Below are positions 17,465-27,368 of a stretch of DNA of 64,000 nt, in pieces. Each line of letters begins with the position of its first letter. The first letter of the stretch is position 1. Under the pieces are notes generated by a model. The model had not been told where the DNA came from. It saw nothing but the letters and a program-made list of their open reading frames with translations, and made no database searches. The stretch is from Bartonella sp. CM31XJBT (GTDB taxonomy: Bacteria > Pseudomonadota > Alphaproteobacteria > Rhizobiales > Rhizobiaceae), in the NCBI RefSeq assembly GCF_028618555.1, contig NZ_JAQITD010000005.1:62001-126000 (forward strand), read 5' to 3'. Both the position numbers and the translations under genes were made by a program.

Positions 17465-18082
17465 CAAAGAACAGCAGAATGTTTTCAAGCAAGGTTAGGG
17501 AAAGTCACCGCATCTAATGTCTACAACGTACTCAGTAAGACAGCAAAAGGTTTGCCTACAAGCAAATATGAAGACTACAAAACGAAACTCATGACAGAAC
17601 GCTTAATAGAGGAAATAAGTCAATCTTATACAACACCTGCTATGCAATGGGGCATTGAACATGAAGAGAATGCCTTAAGAGAATATGAATTCATTTATGA
17701 CGCAGAAGTCACAAGATGCGGGTTTATCCCACACCCAAAAATGGAAATGGCGGGGGCTAGTCCTGATGGGTTGATTGGAGAGGACGGTTTAATCGAAGTC
17801 AAATGTCCACAATCAACCACGCATTTGCGTTTTTTTATGTATGACGAAATCAAACCAGAATATCACGCACAACTGCAATTCCAAATGGCATGCACTGGAC
17901 GAAAGTGGTGTGATTTCATGAGCTATAATCCAAACTTTGTAGGCAAATCTACTGGTTTGAGAATGAAAATAAAACGCATTCTCCGTGATGAGAAACACAT
18001 TGAAGAGATTAATAAAGCGGTCGAAATCTTTTTAGGGGAAATAGAACAAGAGATGCAAAAGATTTTGACAAAAGCCGCTTAA
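17465..18082 (+). pseudogene. YqaJ-type phage exonuclease, N-terminally frameshifted
   Basis: YqaJ-family recombinase/exonuclease, a lambda-Exo-like fold that resects DNA ends for phage recombination. The catalytic core is kept: MQWGIEHEENALREYEF (17642 onward), GASPDGLIG, IEVKCP (the E-x-K motif) and YHAQLQFQM. The conserved beginning, RTAECFQARLGKVTASNVY, lies in the same frame upstream, but its initiation region is out of frame. ATG 17461 would read GAC AAA GAA, whereas the family reading needs one more base (loss of one G is the simplest explanation). The only ATG in the core frame is 17552, which would leave 176 residues. I call it a pseudogene, although the 176-residue form could be translated. 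Confidence 0.75.
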
Positions 18083-18088
18083 ACCTAT

Positions 18089-18127
18089 GGGGGTGCTCTC
18101 TCCTTCTCCTCTTTCCTAAGCATCCCC
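18089..18127 (+). terminator. Hairpin after the exonuclease remnant
   Basis: A 9-bp stem (18089-18097 with 18119-18127, one G-T pair) and a 21-base pyrimidine-rich loop, 6 bases after the stop codon. There is no strong T-run behind it, so termination is tentative. Confidence 0.35.
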
Positions 18128-18519
18128 ACCCATTTAATTAATATAAAAAAGAGAAAGGTAATGAGATGATATTTGATGATGGAGATAGATGGGAATTTTA
18201 AAATAATATAAGATAAAGTTCTTATATTATTTTAAGAATATAATTATTATGTAACGACACGTGAGTGTGTACAGCTTTTTAGTGTATCCACAACAACGAT
18301 TCGCAATTTGGTGCTTCCAAGGGGGTGTTTCTCGGAGCCATATAAGCTAGGGAGAGCAGTGAGGTGGAGAAAAGAAAGAGATCTTAACCTTCACTCCAAA
18401 GAAAAATAAGGAGCAAATAAGAACAAATTAGATAAAATTATATAAACTGTAGAAGGTGGTCTAAAAATGGCTATTTAAAGAAAAAAATCTATATATTTCA
18501 ATATATTAAAGATACAAAA
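18128..18519. other. Intergenic, right edge of the phage remnant
   Basis: No gene recognised. A stretch around 18300-18400 looks like decayed coding DNA with several stops. There is no clear copy of the tRNA-Leu 3' end in it. Confidence 0.35.
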
Positions 18520-18604
18520 TGGTGCCCAAAAGAGGACTCGAACCTCCACGCCTTACGGCACAGGTACCTGAAACCTGCGCGTCTACCAATTCCGCCATCT
18601 GGGC
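18520..18604 (-). tRNA. tRNA-Leu(CAG)
   Basis: An 85-nt class II tRNA on the minus strand, including the encoded CCA. The acceptor stem is GCCCAGA with TTTTGGGC. The D-arm is TGGCGGAATTGGTAGACGC. The anticodon stem CAGGT/ACCTG encloses TTCAGGT, so the anticodon is CAG. The variable arm is TGCCGTAAGGCG and the T-arm GGTTCGAGTCC. Its 3' end faces the phage remnant, the orientation expected of an integration target. Confidence 0.96.
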
Positions 18605-18717
18605 TCATAAAATTCATCTAAGCGCATGACGCAATTCTGTCAATAAAATTATAGAATTTATTTTTTCAGCTTAAAACGATTGAATTGAATTTTTGGGGAG
18701 ATCATGATTTTAGAAGT

Positions 18718-19338
18718 TTAAGGTGTGAGGACTTTCTTTGATAAAATTGTTGAATCCGGATTAAATGTGTAAATAATAGGAATACCGGTCGCTAATTCTT
18801 GAGATATAATTTCCTCACCGGAGAGACCTTCAAGTGCCATAATAAGAGCACGAAGAGAATTTCCATGCGCTGCGATTAAAACAGTTTGGGAGCGCAAAAT
18901 ATGAGGCTGGATATGGTAAAGATAATAAGGCCAGATGCGTGCACCGGTGTCGCGTAGGCTTTCTCCATTCGGGGGTGCAATTGTGTAGGAGCGGCGCCAC
19001 ATTTGCACTTGCTCTTGCCCCCATTGTTGGCGTACTTCATCTTTATTTAAACCAGAAAGATCACCATAATTACGTTCATTTAATGCAGGATTTTTTATCA
19101 CTTCTAAATCTGATTGTCCCATTTGCTCTAAAATGTGCTGAGCGGTTTTTTGAGCACGCTGTAAGGCTGATGTATAAGCGATATCAAACTTCAAACCATA
19201 TTCTTTCAGTTTTTTTCCTGCTGCTATCGCTTCGGCATGACCTTTTTCTGTTAAATCAGGATCTTTCCAACCGGTAAAAAGGTTTTTGAGATTCCATTCA
19301 CTTTGTCCATGACGAATTAGTGTAAGTATGCGTCCCAT
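18718..19338 (-). CDS. gpmA: 2,3-bisphosphoglycerate-dependent phosphoglycerate mutase
   Basis: A 206-residue protein that interconverts 3- and 2-phosphoglycerate in glycolysis and gluconeogenesis. The N-terminal phosphohistidine motif [10 protein letters not shown] (residues 7-16) is present, then the acidic/Arg segment [11 protein letters not shown] (~85-95) and the second catalytic His in [11 protein letters not shown] (~157-167). It is the short alphaproteobacterial form, lacking the C-terminal extension of the ~250-residue enzymes. It is transcribed leftward 28 bases after dapB on the same strand, so the two may be co-transcribed. Confidence 0.96.
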   Translation of the reverse strand: MGRILTLIRHGQSEWNLKNLFTGWKDPDLTEKGHAEAIAAGKKLKEYGLKFDIAYTSALQRAQKTAQHILEQMGQSDLEVIKNPALNERNYGDLSGLNKDEVRQQWGQEQVQMWRRSYTIAPPNGESLRDTGARIWPYYLYHIQPHILRSQTVLIAAHGNSLRALIMALEGLSGEEIISQELATGIPIIYTFNPDSTILSKKVLTP

Positions 19339-19366
19339 TATGAATTGCCTCTATTCTATTGATTGT

Positions 19367-20179
19367 TTAAAATTCATTGTTCAATCCCAAAACATCGAAC
19401 ATTGAATAAAGACCGCTTTCATGATTTTGTGCCCATAAAGCTGCTTTTAATGCGCCATTGGCAAAGATAGAGCGTTCTTGCGCTGTATGTGAAAGAACAA
19501 TGCGCTCATTGGAGCCGGCAAAAATGACACTGTGTTCTCCAACAACTGTCCCACCACGTGAACAGGAAAAGCCAATGGTGCCTTTTTTGCGTTTACCTAT
19601 ATGACCATTGCGTTCGTTGACACGCACATTTTTAAGCATAACATTGCGCCCTTCAGCTGCTGCTTGGCCAAGAAGAAGGGCTGTTCCAGAAGGGGCGTCA
19701 ACTTTGTCAGCGTGATGCATTTCATAAACTTCGATATCAAAATCATCGGCTTCTAATGCTTTAGCGGCTTTCTTTACAAGGTTGGCTAAAAGATTTATTC
19801 CAAGGCTCATATTTCCGGATTTGACAATTGTTGTATATTTCGCAAAATCTGCAATTTTTTCTTCTTCTGTTTTGCTAAATCCTGTGGTGCCAATAATATG
19901 GACAAGGCTTTTTTGAGCAGCGTAGTTAGCATAAAGAATACTGGCTTCTGGTTGTGAAAAATCTAAAATACCTTCTGTATTAGAAAAGGCATTTTTGGGA
20001 TCGTCAGTGATACCAATCCCAAGAGAATCTGAACCAATTAAGGCACTGGCATCTTTTCCTACAAACGGTGAGCCTTTGCGTACAAGAACAGCACAAAGTT
20101 CTACATCTCTCCTCTGCTGGATTGCTGTAATGAGTTCACGTCCCATTCTTCCATTTGCACCAACAACTGTAAGGCGCAT
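19367..20179 (-). CDS. dapB: 4-hydroxy-tetrahydrodipicolinate reductase
   Basis: A 270-residue enzyme of the diaminopimelate/lysine pathway, reducing HTPA to tetrahydrodipicolinate with NAD(P)H. The nucleotide-binding start is [13 protein letters not shown]. The family signature [18 protein letters not shown] (~residues 154-171) contains the catalytic His and Lys, and [11 protein letters not shown] precedes it. The length is normal. It serves peptidoglycan synthesis as well as lysine. gpmA follows 28 bases downstream on the same strand. Confidence 0.97.
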   Translation of the reverse strand: MRLTVVGANGRMGRELITAIQQRRDVELCAVLVRKGSPFVGKDASALIGSDSLGIGITDDPKNAFSNTEGILDFSQPEASILYANYAAQKSLVHIIGTTGFSKTEEEKIADFAKYTTIVKSGNMSLGINLLANLVKKAAKALEADDFDIEVYEMHHADKVDAPSGTALLLGQAAAEGRNVMLKNVRVNERNGHIGKRKKGTIGFSCSRGGTVVGEHSVIFAGSNERIVLSHTAQERSIFANGALKAALWAQNHESGLYSMFDVLGLNNEF

Positions 20180-21397
20180 TTTTATCTCCTTATAATACTT
20201 TACTGTGCAGTATAGGCAAATTCTTGCCTTCTTTCCAATGGTTCTTTTTCTTTATAGAAAATTTTTTTTCCTGCTTTAATTTATCTTGTTGTGCTGTAAA
20301 ATACTGTTGTTTAGAGCAAGTGATATAAGATCTGCAAATTTAAATAGAGATGTTTTTCGTTAGAGTGTGTGATGAATATTCCTAAGTAAGGTTTGCTTAT
20401 GTCACCTAAAGGAGATTGTGTATTACTTTACGCTTTTGTTTCTTTCGTTCTTTAAGGGGGGAGCGTTCTTCATGCAAAACAAGATCTCCCAAACAAAATA
20501 CACCTATGTTGTCAATTCATGCGCTTTTCTTAAAGAAATATTTATCAATTCTTCTAAACTTATTTTATGATAGTGCTCGTGAGTGGTATCACGAGAGAGT
20601 ATCCATGAATAATATAACATCTATTCTGCACCACTATCTTTATGCTTCATAAATAGAGAAAATTAGCATTATCACGTTTTGTTAGCCTTTAATGTTTTAA
20701 TAATTCTTGGCACTTAGGCATTTTCATTCTTTTCTTTAATATTCTTTCATTTACCAATTCTATTTGTGACGCATAAGAAAGCGATTTTGATTGTTTTAAA
20801 TGTGATGAAGGTAATGAGAAAAAGGTATTTGGAATTGATGATTAAAGTAAAAAAACGATTATTTATCATTGTATATAAATATGTTATCCATAAATACAAT
20901 CACGTAAAAAGGGGGTAAAACAAGGGGCTAACAAGAAGTTGGATTGTTTACACACGAGAGTTGGTCGGATTCTTCATCTTTTAGGAAAGTCAGTTGAAAA
21001 AATTGTTATGTTGTAAAAACGCATGATGAGGATTTTTTTTATTATAGAGCAAATAGTATATATGTTATGCAATGCGTTTTTTCATATATTGGGGAGACTT
21101 GAGGATAACATGCGTTAAGTATTGTTATTTTATTTGCCTAGCTTCTAATGATGCTACAGCTCTTGTATTTAAAGAGAGTCGTTAAAATGCTTTCTTAAAT
21201 ATTTTTTATCCCTGTGCTAATCTTTTTTTGTGACACGATAAGAAAGTGTTTTTTTTTGATTTAATTATAATGGGTCTTATTCCCTGTTGAATACGATTAT
21301 AAATCATTATATCGTTTATACGCATGCATAAAAATTCATAAACCTATAAATATCCTTTAGATAAAATATCACTTTTATTTTTGTTTGTGAGAGAAGG
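20180..21397. other. 1.2-kb intergenic stretch with a degenerate direct repeat
   Basis: No gene recognised; a 78-residue frame at 20416-20652 has no family signature. Two segments about 460 bases apart resemble each other: 20732-20792 and 21191-21262, sharing TTTGTGAC, then an A/T-rich ATAAGAAAG, then GTTTT-rich DNA. Both are followed at a distance by a CGATTA...ATCATT motif. This suggests an old, decayed duplication. Confidence 0.4.
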
Positions 21398-22090
21398 CTA
21401 GAAATCAAGATCTGCATAGTGAGCACTTGCAACAATTCCGCGGACGCGATCTGTTAAAAGAGAACGAAAAGAAGGGCGTGATTTTATTCTCATATACCAG
21501 TCTTTGGCAGCAGGAGATTGTTCCCAGTCAATTTCCCCTAGAAAGTCAAGTACAGAAATAGAAGCTGCTGCTGCTAGATCTGCATAGGACAAGGCAGAAC
21601 CGACTAAGCTATCGCGAGAGGCACAGAGCCAATTGAGATAGTTCATATGTGGTAAAATATTGGCACGTGCATTGCGTAAAATTTGTGAATTAGGAGCACC
21701 ACCGCCAATGGCAAGTGGCATTTCACGTTTATGGATTCGTTCTCGTACGATATGGCGCGTTGCTTCATTTTCGAATTTATTTAAGAACCAGTCATTGAGA
21801 CGGCGTACTTCTGCACGATCTAAAGGATTTTCCGGAAAGAGCTTATTTTCTTGTCGTAAACTTCCATGTGTTTCGTCTAAATATTCGCAGATAACAAGAG
21901 GACCTGATAATGGAACCTCGTGTTCATCGAGAAAAACAGGAACATGACCAGCGGGATTGAGGGCTAGAAATTCGTGTCTTCTTGCCCATTCATATTCTTC
22001 AATCAGTTGAGTGGTTACACCATATTCCCCAAGAATGAGGCGTATGAAGCGCGAGGCAGCGGATAGGGGAGAGTGAAAAAGTGTCAGCAT
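21398..22090 (-). CDS. Glutathione S-transferase family protein
   Basis: A 230-residue protein with an N-terminal thioredoxin-like domain (MLTLFHSPLSAASRFIRLIL, then NPAGHVPVFLDE, then GPLVICEYLDETHG) and a C-terminal all-helical domain (SYADLAAAASISVLDFLGEIDW). The conserved cis-Pro (GHVPVF) and the Ser-containing start fit bacterial GSTs or related stringent-starvation-type proteins. The substrate is unknown; detoxification or redox protection is the general family role. It stands alone on the minus strand, 139 bases from engB. Confidence 0.9.
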   Translation of the reverse strand: MLTLFHSPLSAASRFIRLILGEYGVTTQLIEEYEWARRHEFLALNPAGHVPVFLDEHEVPLSGPLVICEYLDETHGSLRQENKLFPENPLDRAEVRRLNDWFLNKFENEATRHIVRERIHKREMPLAIGGGAPNSQILRNARANILPHMNYLNWLCASRDSLVGSALSYADLAAAASISVLDFLGEIDWEQSPAAKDWYMRIKSRPSFRSLLTDRVRGIVASAHYADLDF

Positions 22091-22229
22091 AATTTACACT
22101 ATCAAATAGAGTTGAAGAGAATTCTTTCAAGTAATCATTTTTATAAAGATGCTTGACTAGAAGTACAAGATCATTAGCAGCTGCTAGTAATTATAATTAA
22201 TAAATTGTTAATGACCAAGAATTGTTCTC

Positions 22230-22874
22230 TTATGCGATGGTTTGCAAAATGGCAGCACGTAATTCTTCTAAACCGATAGCTTTTTCTGAAGAGGTTACAA
22301 GAAGCTCAGGATAAGCTGCTGGGCGTTTAAGAAGCTTTGTTTGTGTGCTCATAATTAATTTTTCCAAGGCATTTGATTTGATTTTATCGCTTTTTGTCAA
22401 AACAATTTGATAAGAAACGGCTGCTTTATCAAGGAGAGCAAGAACATCTTCATCATTATTTTTGATTCCGTGCCGTGAATCAATCAAGATATATACACGT
22501 TTTAACGTTGTGCGCCCCCGTAAATAGCTAAAAATCAAATTTTTCCACTCATCAACAAGATTTTTAGGAGCAGCAGCAAAACCATAACCAGGCATATCTA
22601 CTAATGCTAGAGGGGGAAGGTCTCCTAGTTGCCCACTGAAGCCATCGGGGACAAAATAATTAAGCTCTTGAGTCCGTCCTGGTGTATTTGAGGTACGTGC
22701 TAAGCTTTTTTGTTGAACGAGTGCGTTGATTAAAGATGATTTTCCAACATTGGAACGTCCTGCAAATGCAATTTCTGGTGGTCCTTCGGGGGGGAGAAAG
22801 CGTATTGCTGGTACACCACGAATAAAAATCCAATTGCGAGAAAAAATTCCAGAAAGGGAAGAATCTCTTGTCAT
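22230..22874 (-). CDS. engB: Ribosome-biogenesis GTPase EngB/YsxC
   Basis: A 214-residue GTPase needed for assembly of the 50S ribosomal subunit. The G motifs are in order: G1 [10 protein letters not shown] (~37-46), G3 DMPGYG (~93-98), G4 LTKSD (~159-163) and a G5-like VTSSE. The start codon overlaps the yidC stop by four bases (ATGA), so engB is translationally coupled to yidC in the rpmH-rnpA-yidC-engB cluster. Confidence 0.97.
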   Translation of the reverse strand: MTRDSSLSGIFSRNWIFIRGVPAIRFLPPEGPPEIAFAGRSNVGKSSLINALVQQKSLARTSNTPGRTQELNYFVPDGFSGQLGDLPPLALVDMPGYGFAAAPKNLVDEWKNLIFSYLRGRTTLKRVYILIDSRHGIKNNDEDVLALLDKAAVSYQIVLTKSDKIKSNALEKLIMSTQTKLLKRPAAYPELLVTSSEKAIGLEELRAAILQTIA

Positions 22875-24709
22875 TCACGCACTTCTTTTTTGGGCGATCT
22901 TCTCCAGATGGCTTTCAGATTATCAAAAAGCTCAATTTTAACTCCTTGGCGCTTCATCATGATACCTTGCTGAATGATTGATAATATATTGTTCCATGCC
23001 CAATAGATGACGAGACCAACAGGGAAAGAGGCGAGCATAAAAGTAAAGACAACAGGCATCCATGTGAATATCATCGCTTGGGTTTGGTCTTGAGGAGCGG
23101 GATTCATACGCATTTGTAAAAACATCGTTATTCCCATAATCAAAGGCCATGCACCAATCATAAGAAATGTCGGCGTTGTATATGGCAAGAGACCAAACAA
23201 GTTAAAAAGAGAAGTTGGATCGGGTGCCGCTAAATCTTTAATCCAGCCAAAGAAAGGGGCATGGCGCATTTCAATGGTGATATAGAGAACTTTATAAAGA
23301 GCAAAGAATATTGGGAATTGAACCAACATCGGCCAACAGCCTGCAAGGGGATTTATTTTTTCGGTTTTATATAGTTCTATTATTGCCTTTTGTTGTTTGG
23401 TTTGGTCATCGGGATACTTTTCTTTTATTTCTAGCAACCGCGGTTGTAAAAGCTTCATGCGTGCCATAGATTTATAAGATTTATTGGCTAGAGGGAAAAG
23501 AAGAGTTTTTAAGAGCACTGTGACAAGAAGGATGGCTATACCAAAATTCCCTGTTTGTTTATAAAGAATATCAATGAGGGAAAACATTGGTTTGGTGATG
23601 AAATCAAACCAGCCCCAATCAATTAAAAGAGCAAACTTTTTGATTTTTAGGTCATTTTGATAACTATTAATAATTTCAACTTGTTTTGCACCAGCAAAAA
23701 GACGATTTGTAACAGTTTTTGTTTCATTTGGGGCAATCGTTAAAAGCGACCCTAGCAAGTCAGACTGATAATGTGTTTGCAAACGATCAAAATAAATAAA
23801 ACGGCTTGTATATTCTTTATTTTGCGGGGGAATAACTGCTACAGCCCAATATTTATCGGTAATACCAATCCAACCTCCTGTTACTTTGGAAAAAGTCACG
23901 CTCTTTTGCCCATTATCAGGATTTGGGTCAAGCTCTGCTAAGGTTTTATATTTTTCAGTTTTGAGCGAATCTCCAGCAATACCTATCATACCTTCATGAA
24001 GTAAATAGGTTGCATTTGTATGTTCTGGTGGTGCAGCACGTGCAACGCGGGCATAGGACGAGAGATGTATTGGTTGATCACTTTCATTGCTGATAGAATC
24101 CTCAATGGTAAACATGAAATGATCATCAACAGAAAGGGTCCGTCGGAAGATTTGTCCCTGTCCATTATTATAAATTAAAGTGATAGGTGTTGAAGGAGTC
24201 AGGATTGTATTGTTTCCCTCTACTTGCCATTTTGTATCCGATTGTGGCAAGGCTTTTGCTGGCAAAGACGCACTTGCAAAACCAAATTCAGCAAGGTAGG
24301 TCGTTTTGAAACCTTTAGGGTTTAGCAAATCGATTTCCGGTGATTTTTTATCGACTGTTAAACGATATTTTTTGAGGTGAAGATCATCAAATTGTGCACC
24401 AACAAGATTAATAGAGCCTTCCAGTTCATTGGTTTGGATCGCAATACGCTCTGTTTTGGCCAATACAGCTTTCCGGATTTCAGGTGTCATTGGCTGTTCG
24501 ATGATAGATGTTGCTTGATGCGTTGAGGTATCGTCAGAAAAATCCGTCGTGGTAGTAGAAAGGGCTGATTGTTGTTTTGACAATTGCTGTGTGATGACAT
24601 GTTGTTTTTGTAACTTTGCTTGTTTGGGAGCAACATGAAGAAATTGCCATGCGATGAGCACTACGAAAGATAAGCCAATAGCGATAAAGAAATTGCGGTT
24701 ATATTCCAT
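22871..24709 (-). CDS. yidC: Membrane protein insertase YidC
   Basis: A 612-residue insertase of the Oxa1/YidC/Alb3 family that inserts and folds inner-membrane proteins alone or with SecYEG. The N-terminal helix ([18 protein letters not shown]) is followed by the large periplasmic beta domain (~residues 60-370). The conserved five-helix core follows, with [19 protein letters not shown], then [19 protein letters not shown] and the final [13 protein letters not shown]. The length is normal for Alphaproteobacteria. Its start overlaps the end of rnpA by 11 bases and its end overlaps engB. Confidence 0.97.
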   Translation of the reverse strand: MEYNRNFFIAIGLSFVVLIAWQFLHVAPKQAKLQKQHVITQQLSKQQSALSTTTTDFSDDTSTHQATSIIEQPMTPEIRKAVLAKTERIAIQTNELEGSINLVGAQFDDLHLKKYRLTVDKKSPEIDLLNPKGFKTTYLAEFGFASASLPAKALPQSDTKWQVEGNNTILTPSTPITLIYNNGQGQIFRRTLSVDDHFMFTIEDSISNESDQPIHLSSYARVARAAPPEHTNATYLLHEGMIGIAGDSLKTEKYKTLAELDPNPDNGQKSVTFSKVTGGWIGITDKYWAVAVIPPQNKEYTSRFIYFDRLQTHYQSDLLGSLLTIAPNETKTVTNRLFAGAKQVEIINSYQNDLKIKKFALLIDWGWFDFITKPMFSLIDILYKQTGNFGIAILLVTVLLKTLLFPLANKSYKSMARMKLLQPRLLEIKEKYPDDQTKQQKAIIELYKTEKINPLAGCWPMLVQFPIFFALYKVLYITIEMRHAPFFGWIKDLAAPDPTSLFNLFGLLPYTTPTFLMIGAWPLIMGITMFLQMRMNPAPQDQTQAMIFTWMPVVFTFMLASFPVGLVIYWAWNNILSIIQQGIMMKRQGVKIELFDNLKAIWRRSPKKEVRE

Positions 24710-25091
24710 CCGTACACCCTTGTTGTTGTTGCTGATGTTTTATTTTTGGTTTTATTCGCCGATTTAATTCACTAATCAAGGATGTAAAAGGCGCATGTAA
24801 CACATCACGGTACGCTACAATGACATAATCTGTTCCTGCTTCCATGTGGTTTGTTACACCAACTCTCACGGCTTCACGCAAGCGCCTTTTAATACGATTA
24901 CGTTTCACAGCATTACCGTTTTTACGAGTAACAGTGAAGCCTACACGTGCAAAAAGAGAATCTTTTCTTTCTGTTGTTTGTTCACGAGATTTAACTTCGA
25001 GCAAAAATAAAGGACCACGTCGTTTTTCTCCTGTACGGGCAGCCAAAAAATCTGCTCTTTTGCGAATACGGCAGGGATGTTTTTTCTTCAT
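24699..25091 (-). CDS. rnpA: Ribonuclease P protein component
   Basis: A 130-residue basic protein from ATG 25091. It binds the RNase P RNA for 5' maturation of tRNAs. The family core [13 protein letters not shown] is clear, preceded by [16 protein letters not shown]. The N-terminal [18 protein letters not shown] matches the usual RnpA start, so I prefer ATG 25091 to the upstream ATG at 25127; the ribosome site is poor for both. The C-terminal ~20 residues ([12 protein letters not shown]) are rich in Lys and Gln and overlap yidC. Confidence 0.94.
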   Translation of the reverse strand: MKKKHPCRIRKRADFLAARTGEKRRGPLFLLEVKSREQTTERKDSLFARVGFTVTRKNGNAVKRNRIKRRLREAVRVGVTNHMEAGTDYVIVAYRDVLHAPFTSLISELNRRIKPKIKHQQQQQGCTDGI

Positions 25092-25208
25092 AAAAGAACA
25101 TTTCGCAATTTCACTAAATGCCTGCAAGCAGGCATTAGAGGTTCATAATGAAAGTTTCACAACGAAGAAATGATGAGCAATCCTCAACGGTTGTGAAAAT
25201 TTAAATGG

Positions 25209-25343
25209 TTAGGCAGAGAGCCGCTTACGTCCACGAGCACGTCTTGCAGCAATAACTTTACGTCCTCCAGCTGTAGCCATGCGTGCACGAAACCCATGGC
25301 GGCGTTTACGGACAAGTTTAGAGGGTTGGTAAGTACGTTTCAT
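25209..25343 (-). CDS. rpmH: 50S ribosomal protein L34
   Basis: A 44-residue protein, very basic. It begins [18 protein letters not shown] and ends GRKRLSA, an almost canonical L34. It is the first gene of the leftward rpmH-rnpA-yidC-engB cluster, 118 bases before the chosen rnpA start. Confidence 0.97.
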   Translation of the reverse strand: MKRTYQPSKLVRKRRHGFRARMATAGGRKVIAARRARGRKRLSA

Positions 25344-25919
25344 TTATTTAAATACCGCGGAGTGCGGCCCTTCTTAATCTTCGTTTTACGAGCAGTTATG
25401 CGCGAGAGGGATAATTTTATCCTATCATACGGCTGTTAACCCATAAGGAAAAATATAAAAAAAGTCAATCTTAGATTGTTTTTCTCTCTCTTGAAAGAAT
25501 ACAAAACACCTTATAACTGTCTGTGACACTTTTTTACAATACTGTAAGAGTGTTAGAAAATAACAATTGAATCTACAGAACGTAAATGGCTAGGGCGTTA
25601 AAGAATTAAAGAAAGTGTGACTGATTACTGTATGCTCAATTTAAAATATCCTTTAATATTAAGAGTTTTTTTTACAAAATTTTTATCAGAATATTCATTA
25701 AAGTGGTTGTAGCACAAACATGATTAATAGGATTTATATCAGATTCTATGTTTGAGCTTCTTTATTTAAGGATGGTTTCATATTTTTAAAGAGAATAAGA
25801 TATAAGTAATGTATACTTTATAATGCTGAGTAAAGTAGAAAATTATCAGGTGATAAGCCTGTAAGTATTTTTTGTTCTTATGCTTGTATTTGCTGGTATT
25901 TTTATAGAGAGGAAAGAAC
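25344..25919. promoter_or_regulatory. Divergent intergenic region between rpmH and mrp
   Basis: 576 bases between two divergently transcribed genes, so it must hold both promoters. It is AT-rich, with no gene and no repeat that I can interpret. The ribosome site AGAGAGG before mrp lies at its right end. Confidence 0.4.
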
Positions 25920-26981
25920 GTGGATCCTATCACAAGTGAAGCTGTCCGCAACGTATTACGTACAATCAAAGGACCAGATCTTGAAAGCGATATTGTGTCG
26001 TTGGGTCTTCTTTCAGAAATATTGATTGCTGATGGTAAGGTTTTCTTTTCTATTACAGTTCCTGATGGAGGTGTGCAAGAATGGGAATCATTGCGTCGTT
26101 CTGCTGAAAAGATGGTATGTGCCTTGGAAGGAGTGAAATCTGTTGTTGTCACACTTACAGCAGAAAAAACAACAAATGCAGTACCTAGACGGAGAGCAAA
26201 TCTCTTACCGATCAAAATGCCCATAGAAGGTGTGCGGCATGTGATTGCTGTTGCTTCTGGAAAAGGAGGGGTAGGAAAATCTACGATGGCAGTAAATATC
26301 GCCTTAGCTTTACAAGATTCTGGTTTCAAGACGGGGGTGATGGATGCTGATATTTATGGTCCTTCGTTACCACGTTTGACAGGACTTGTTAATCAAAAAC
26401 CACAGCTTATTGGAGAAAAAAAGATTCAACCTCTTGAAAAATTCGGACTTAAATTGATGTCGATGGGATTTTTGGTTGAGGAAGAAAAGCCGGTAGTATG
26501 GCGTGGTCCTATGGTTATGGCAGCTGTAACGCAATTGTTACGAGATGTTGTATGGGGACCTCTGGACATTTTGGTCGTTGATATGCCGCCCGGTACAGGG
26601 GATGCACAATTAACGCTTGCTCAACAGGTACAATTAACAGGTGCGTTGGTTGTCTCTACGCCCCAAGATCTTGCTTTAGTGGATGCGCGTAAAGCAATAG
26701 AAATGTTCATGAAAGTCAATGTTCCTATTTTAGGACTCATTGAGAATATGAGTTATTTTATCGCTCCTGATACAGGAAAACGCTATGATATTTTTGGCTA
26801 TGGTGGTGCACGGGCAGAAGCGGAACGTCGAGAAGTCCCTTTCTTAGCGGAAATACCGCTTGATGCGGCTTTAAGATTTTCTTCAGATGAGGGGGTCCCT
26901 ATTTTTGTTGCTAAGCCTAGTGAAGAGCATGCTAAACTATATCGTAAAATTGTTGATCAAATAAAAAATCAACTCTTTTGA
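25920..26981 (+). CDS. mrp: Mrp/ApbC-family Fe-S cluster carrier ATPase
   Basis: A 353-residue protein starting at GTG 25920, with the ribosome site GAGAGG 8 bases before. Residues 1-85 form the MIP18/DUF59 domain. Residues ~107-350 form the ParA/MinD-type ATPase with the deviant P-loop GKGGVGKST (114-122), DADIYGPSLPRL and VVDMPPGTGDAQLTL. Mrp/ApbC proteins bind and transfer Fe-S clusters using ATP. At the place of the C-x-x-C cluster ligands of E. coli ApbC this protein reads YFIAPDTGKRYD, without cysteine, so cluster binding would need other residues. Confidence 0.93.
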   Translation: MDPITSEAVRNVLRTIKGPDLESDIVSLGLLSEILIADGKVFFSITVPDGGVQEWESLRRSAEKMVCALEGVKSVVVTLTAEKTTNAVPRRRANLLPIKMPIEGVRHVIAVASGKGGVGKSTMAVNIALALQDSGFKTGVMDADIYGPSLPRLTGLVNQKPQLIGEKKIQPLEKFGLKLMSMGFLVEEEKPVVWRGPMVMAAVTQLLRDVVWGPLDILVVDMPPGTGDAQLTLAQQVQLTGALVVSTPQDLALVDARKAIEMFMKVNVPILGLIENMSYFIAPDTGKRYDIFGYGGARAEAERREVPFLAEIPLDAALRFSSDEGVPIFVAKPSEEHAKLYRKIVDQIKNQLF

Positions 26982-27368
26982 ATGTTTTTTTAAGAGAGTT
27001 TATTAAAACACAATCATGAAAGACATAAAAATAGTTTCTTCTTTGTAAGGAGAAGTTTTAATGCGAGAATGGAGTATATTAGGTTAAATAAATAAAAAAT
27101 TATTCATGCGTTTGGATAACCTGAAGGGGACACAAATTGAAGAGTTGGAGCCGTGAGGTAGAAAAAAATATTGGACTTGAGGCTAAAAGAAGACAGAAAA
27201 TAAAAATAATTTAGAAAAATTGTAAAAGGTTGTAAAAAATATTTTAATAATCATTTTTTTCATAAAATAGTATTTTTTCAGGTGTAAAAAAGCATTTTTC
27301 GATGTGAGTTTTCTTGATATACATCTTCAACATTTAGTTTTTTCTTATTGAGATGATAAAAATATTGG
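26982..27368. other. Intergenic between mrp and ProC-like gene
   Basis: 387 bases between two convergent genes. No gene and no clear hairpin terminator. A run around 27125-27240 looks like decayed coding DNA. Confidence 0.35.

Larger units (their letters stand above)
14385..18082. mobile_element. Decayed prophage/genomic island next to tRNA-Leu
   Basis: The region holds an integrase pseudogene (plus strand), a phage lysis cassette (minus), a broken HigBA-like toxin-antitoxin pair (plus) and a YqaJ-type exonuclease fragment (plus). These genes are typical of temperate phages, and most carry frameshifts or nonsense mutations. Structural, packaging and replication genes are missing, so this is a remnant. 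The right edge is about 440 bases from the 3' end of tRNA-Leu(CAG), a usual target for P4-type integrases, but I could not find the second attachment copy. Confidence 0.75.

Noticed and set aside
18300-18420. Apparent resemblance of this stretch to 27125-27240
   Set aside because: Only short purine-rich runs are shared; not convincing by eye.
20416-20652. 78-residue plus-strand frame
   Set aside because: No recognisable domain; lies in a gap with decayed repeats.
20889-20900. DnaA-box-like TTATCCATA
   Set aside because: A single relaxed match without a cluster or other origin features.
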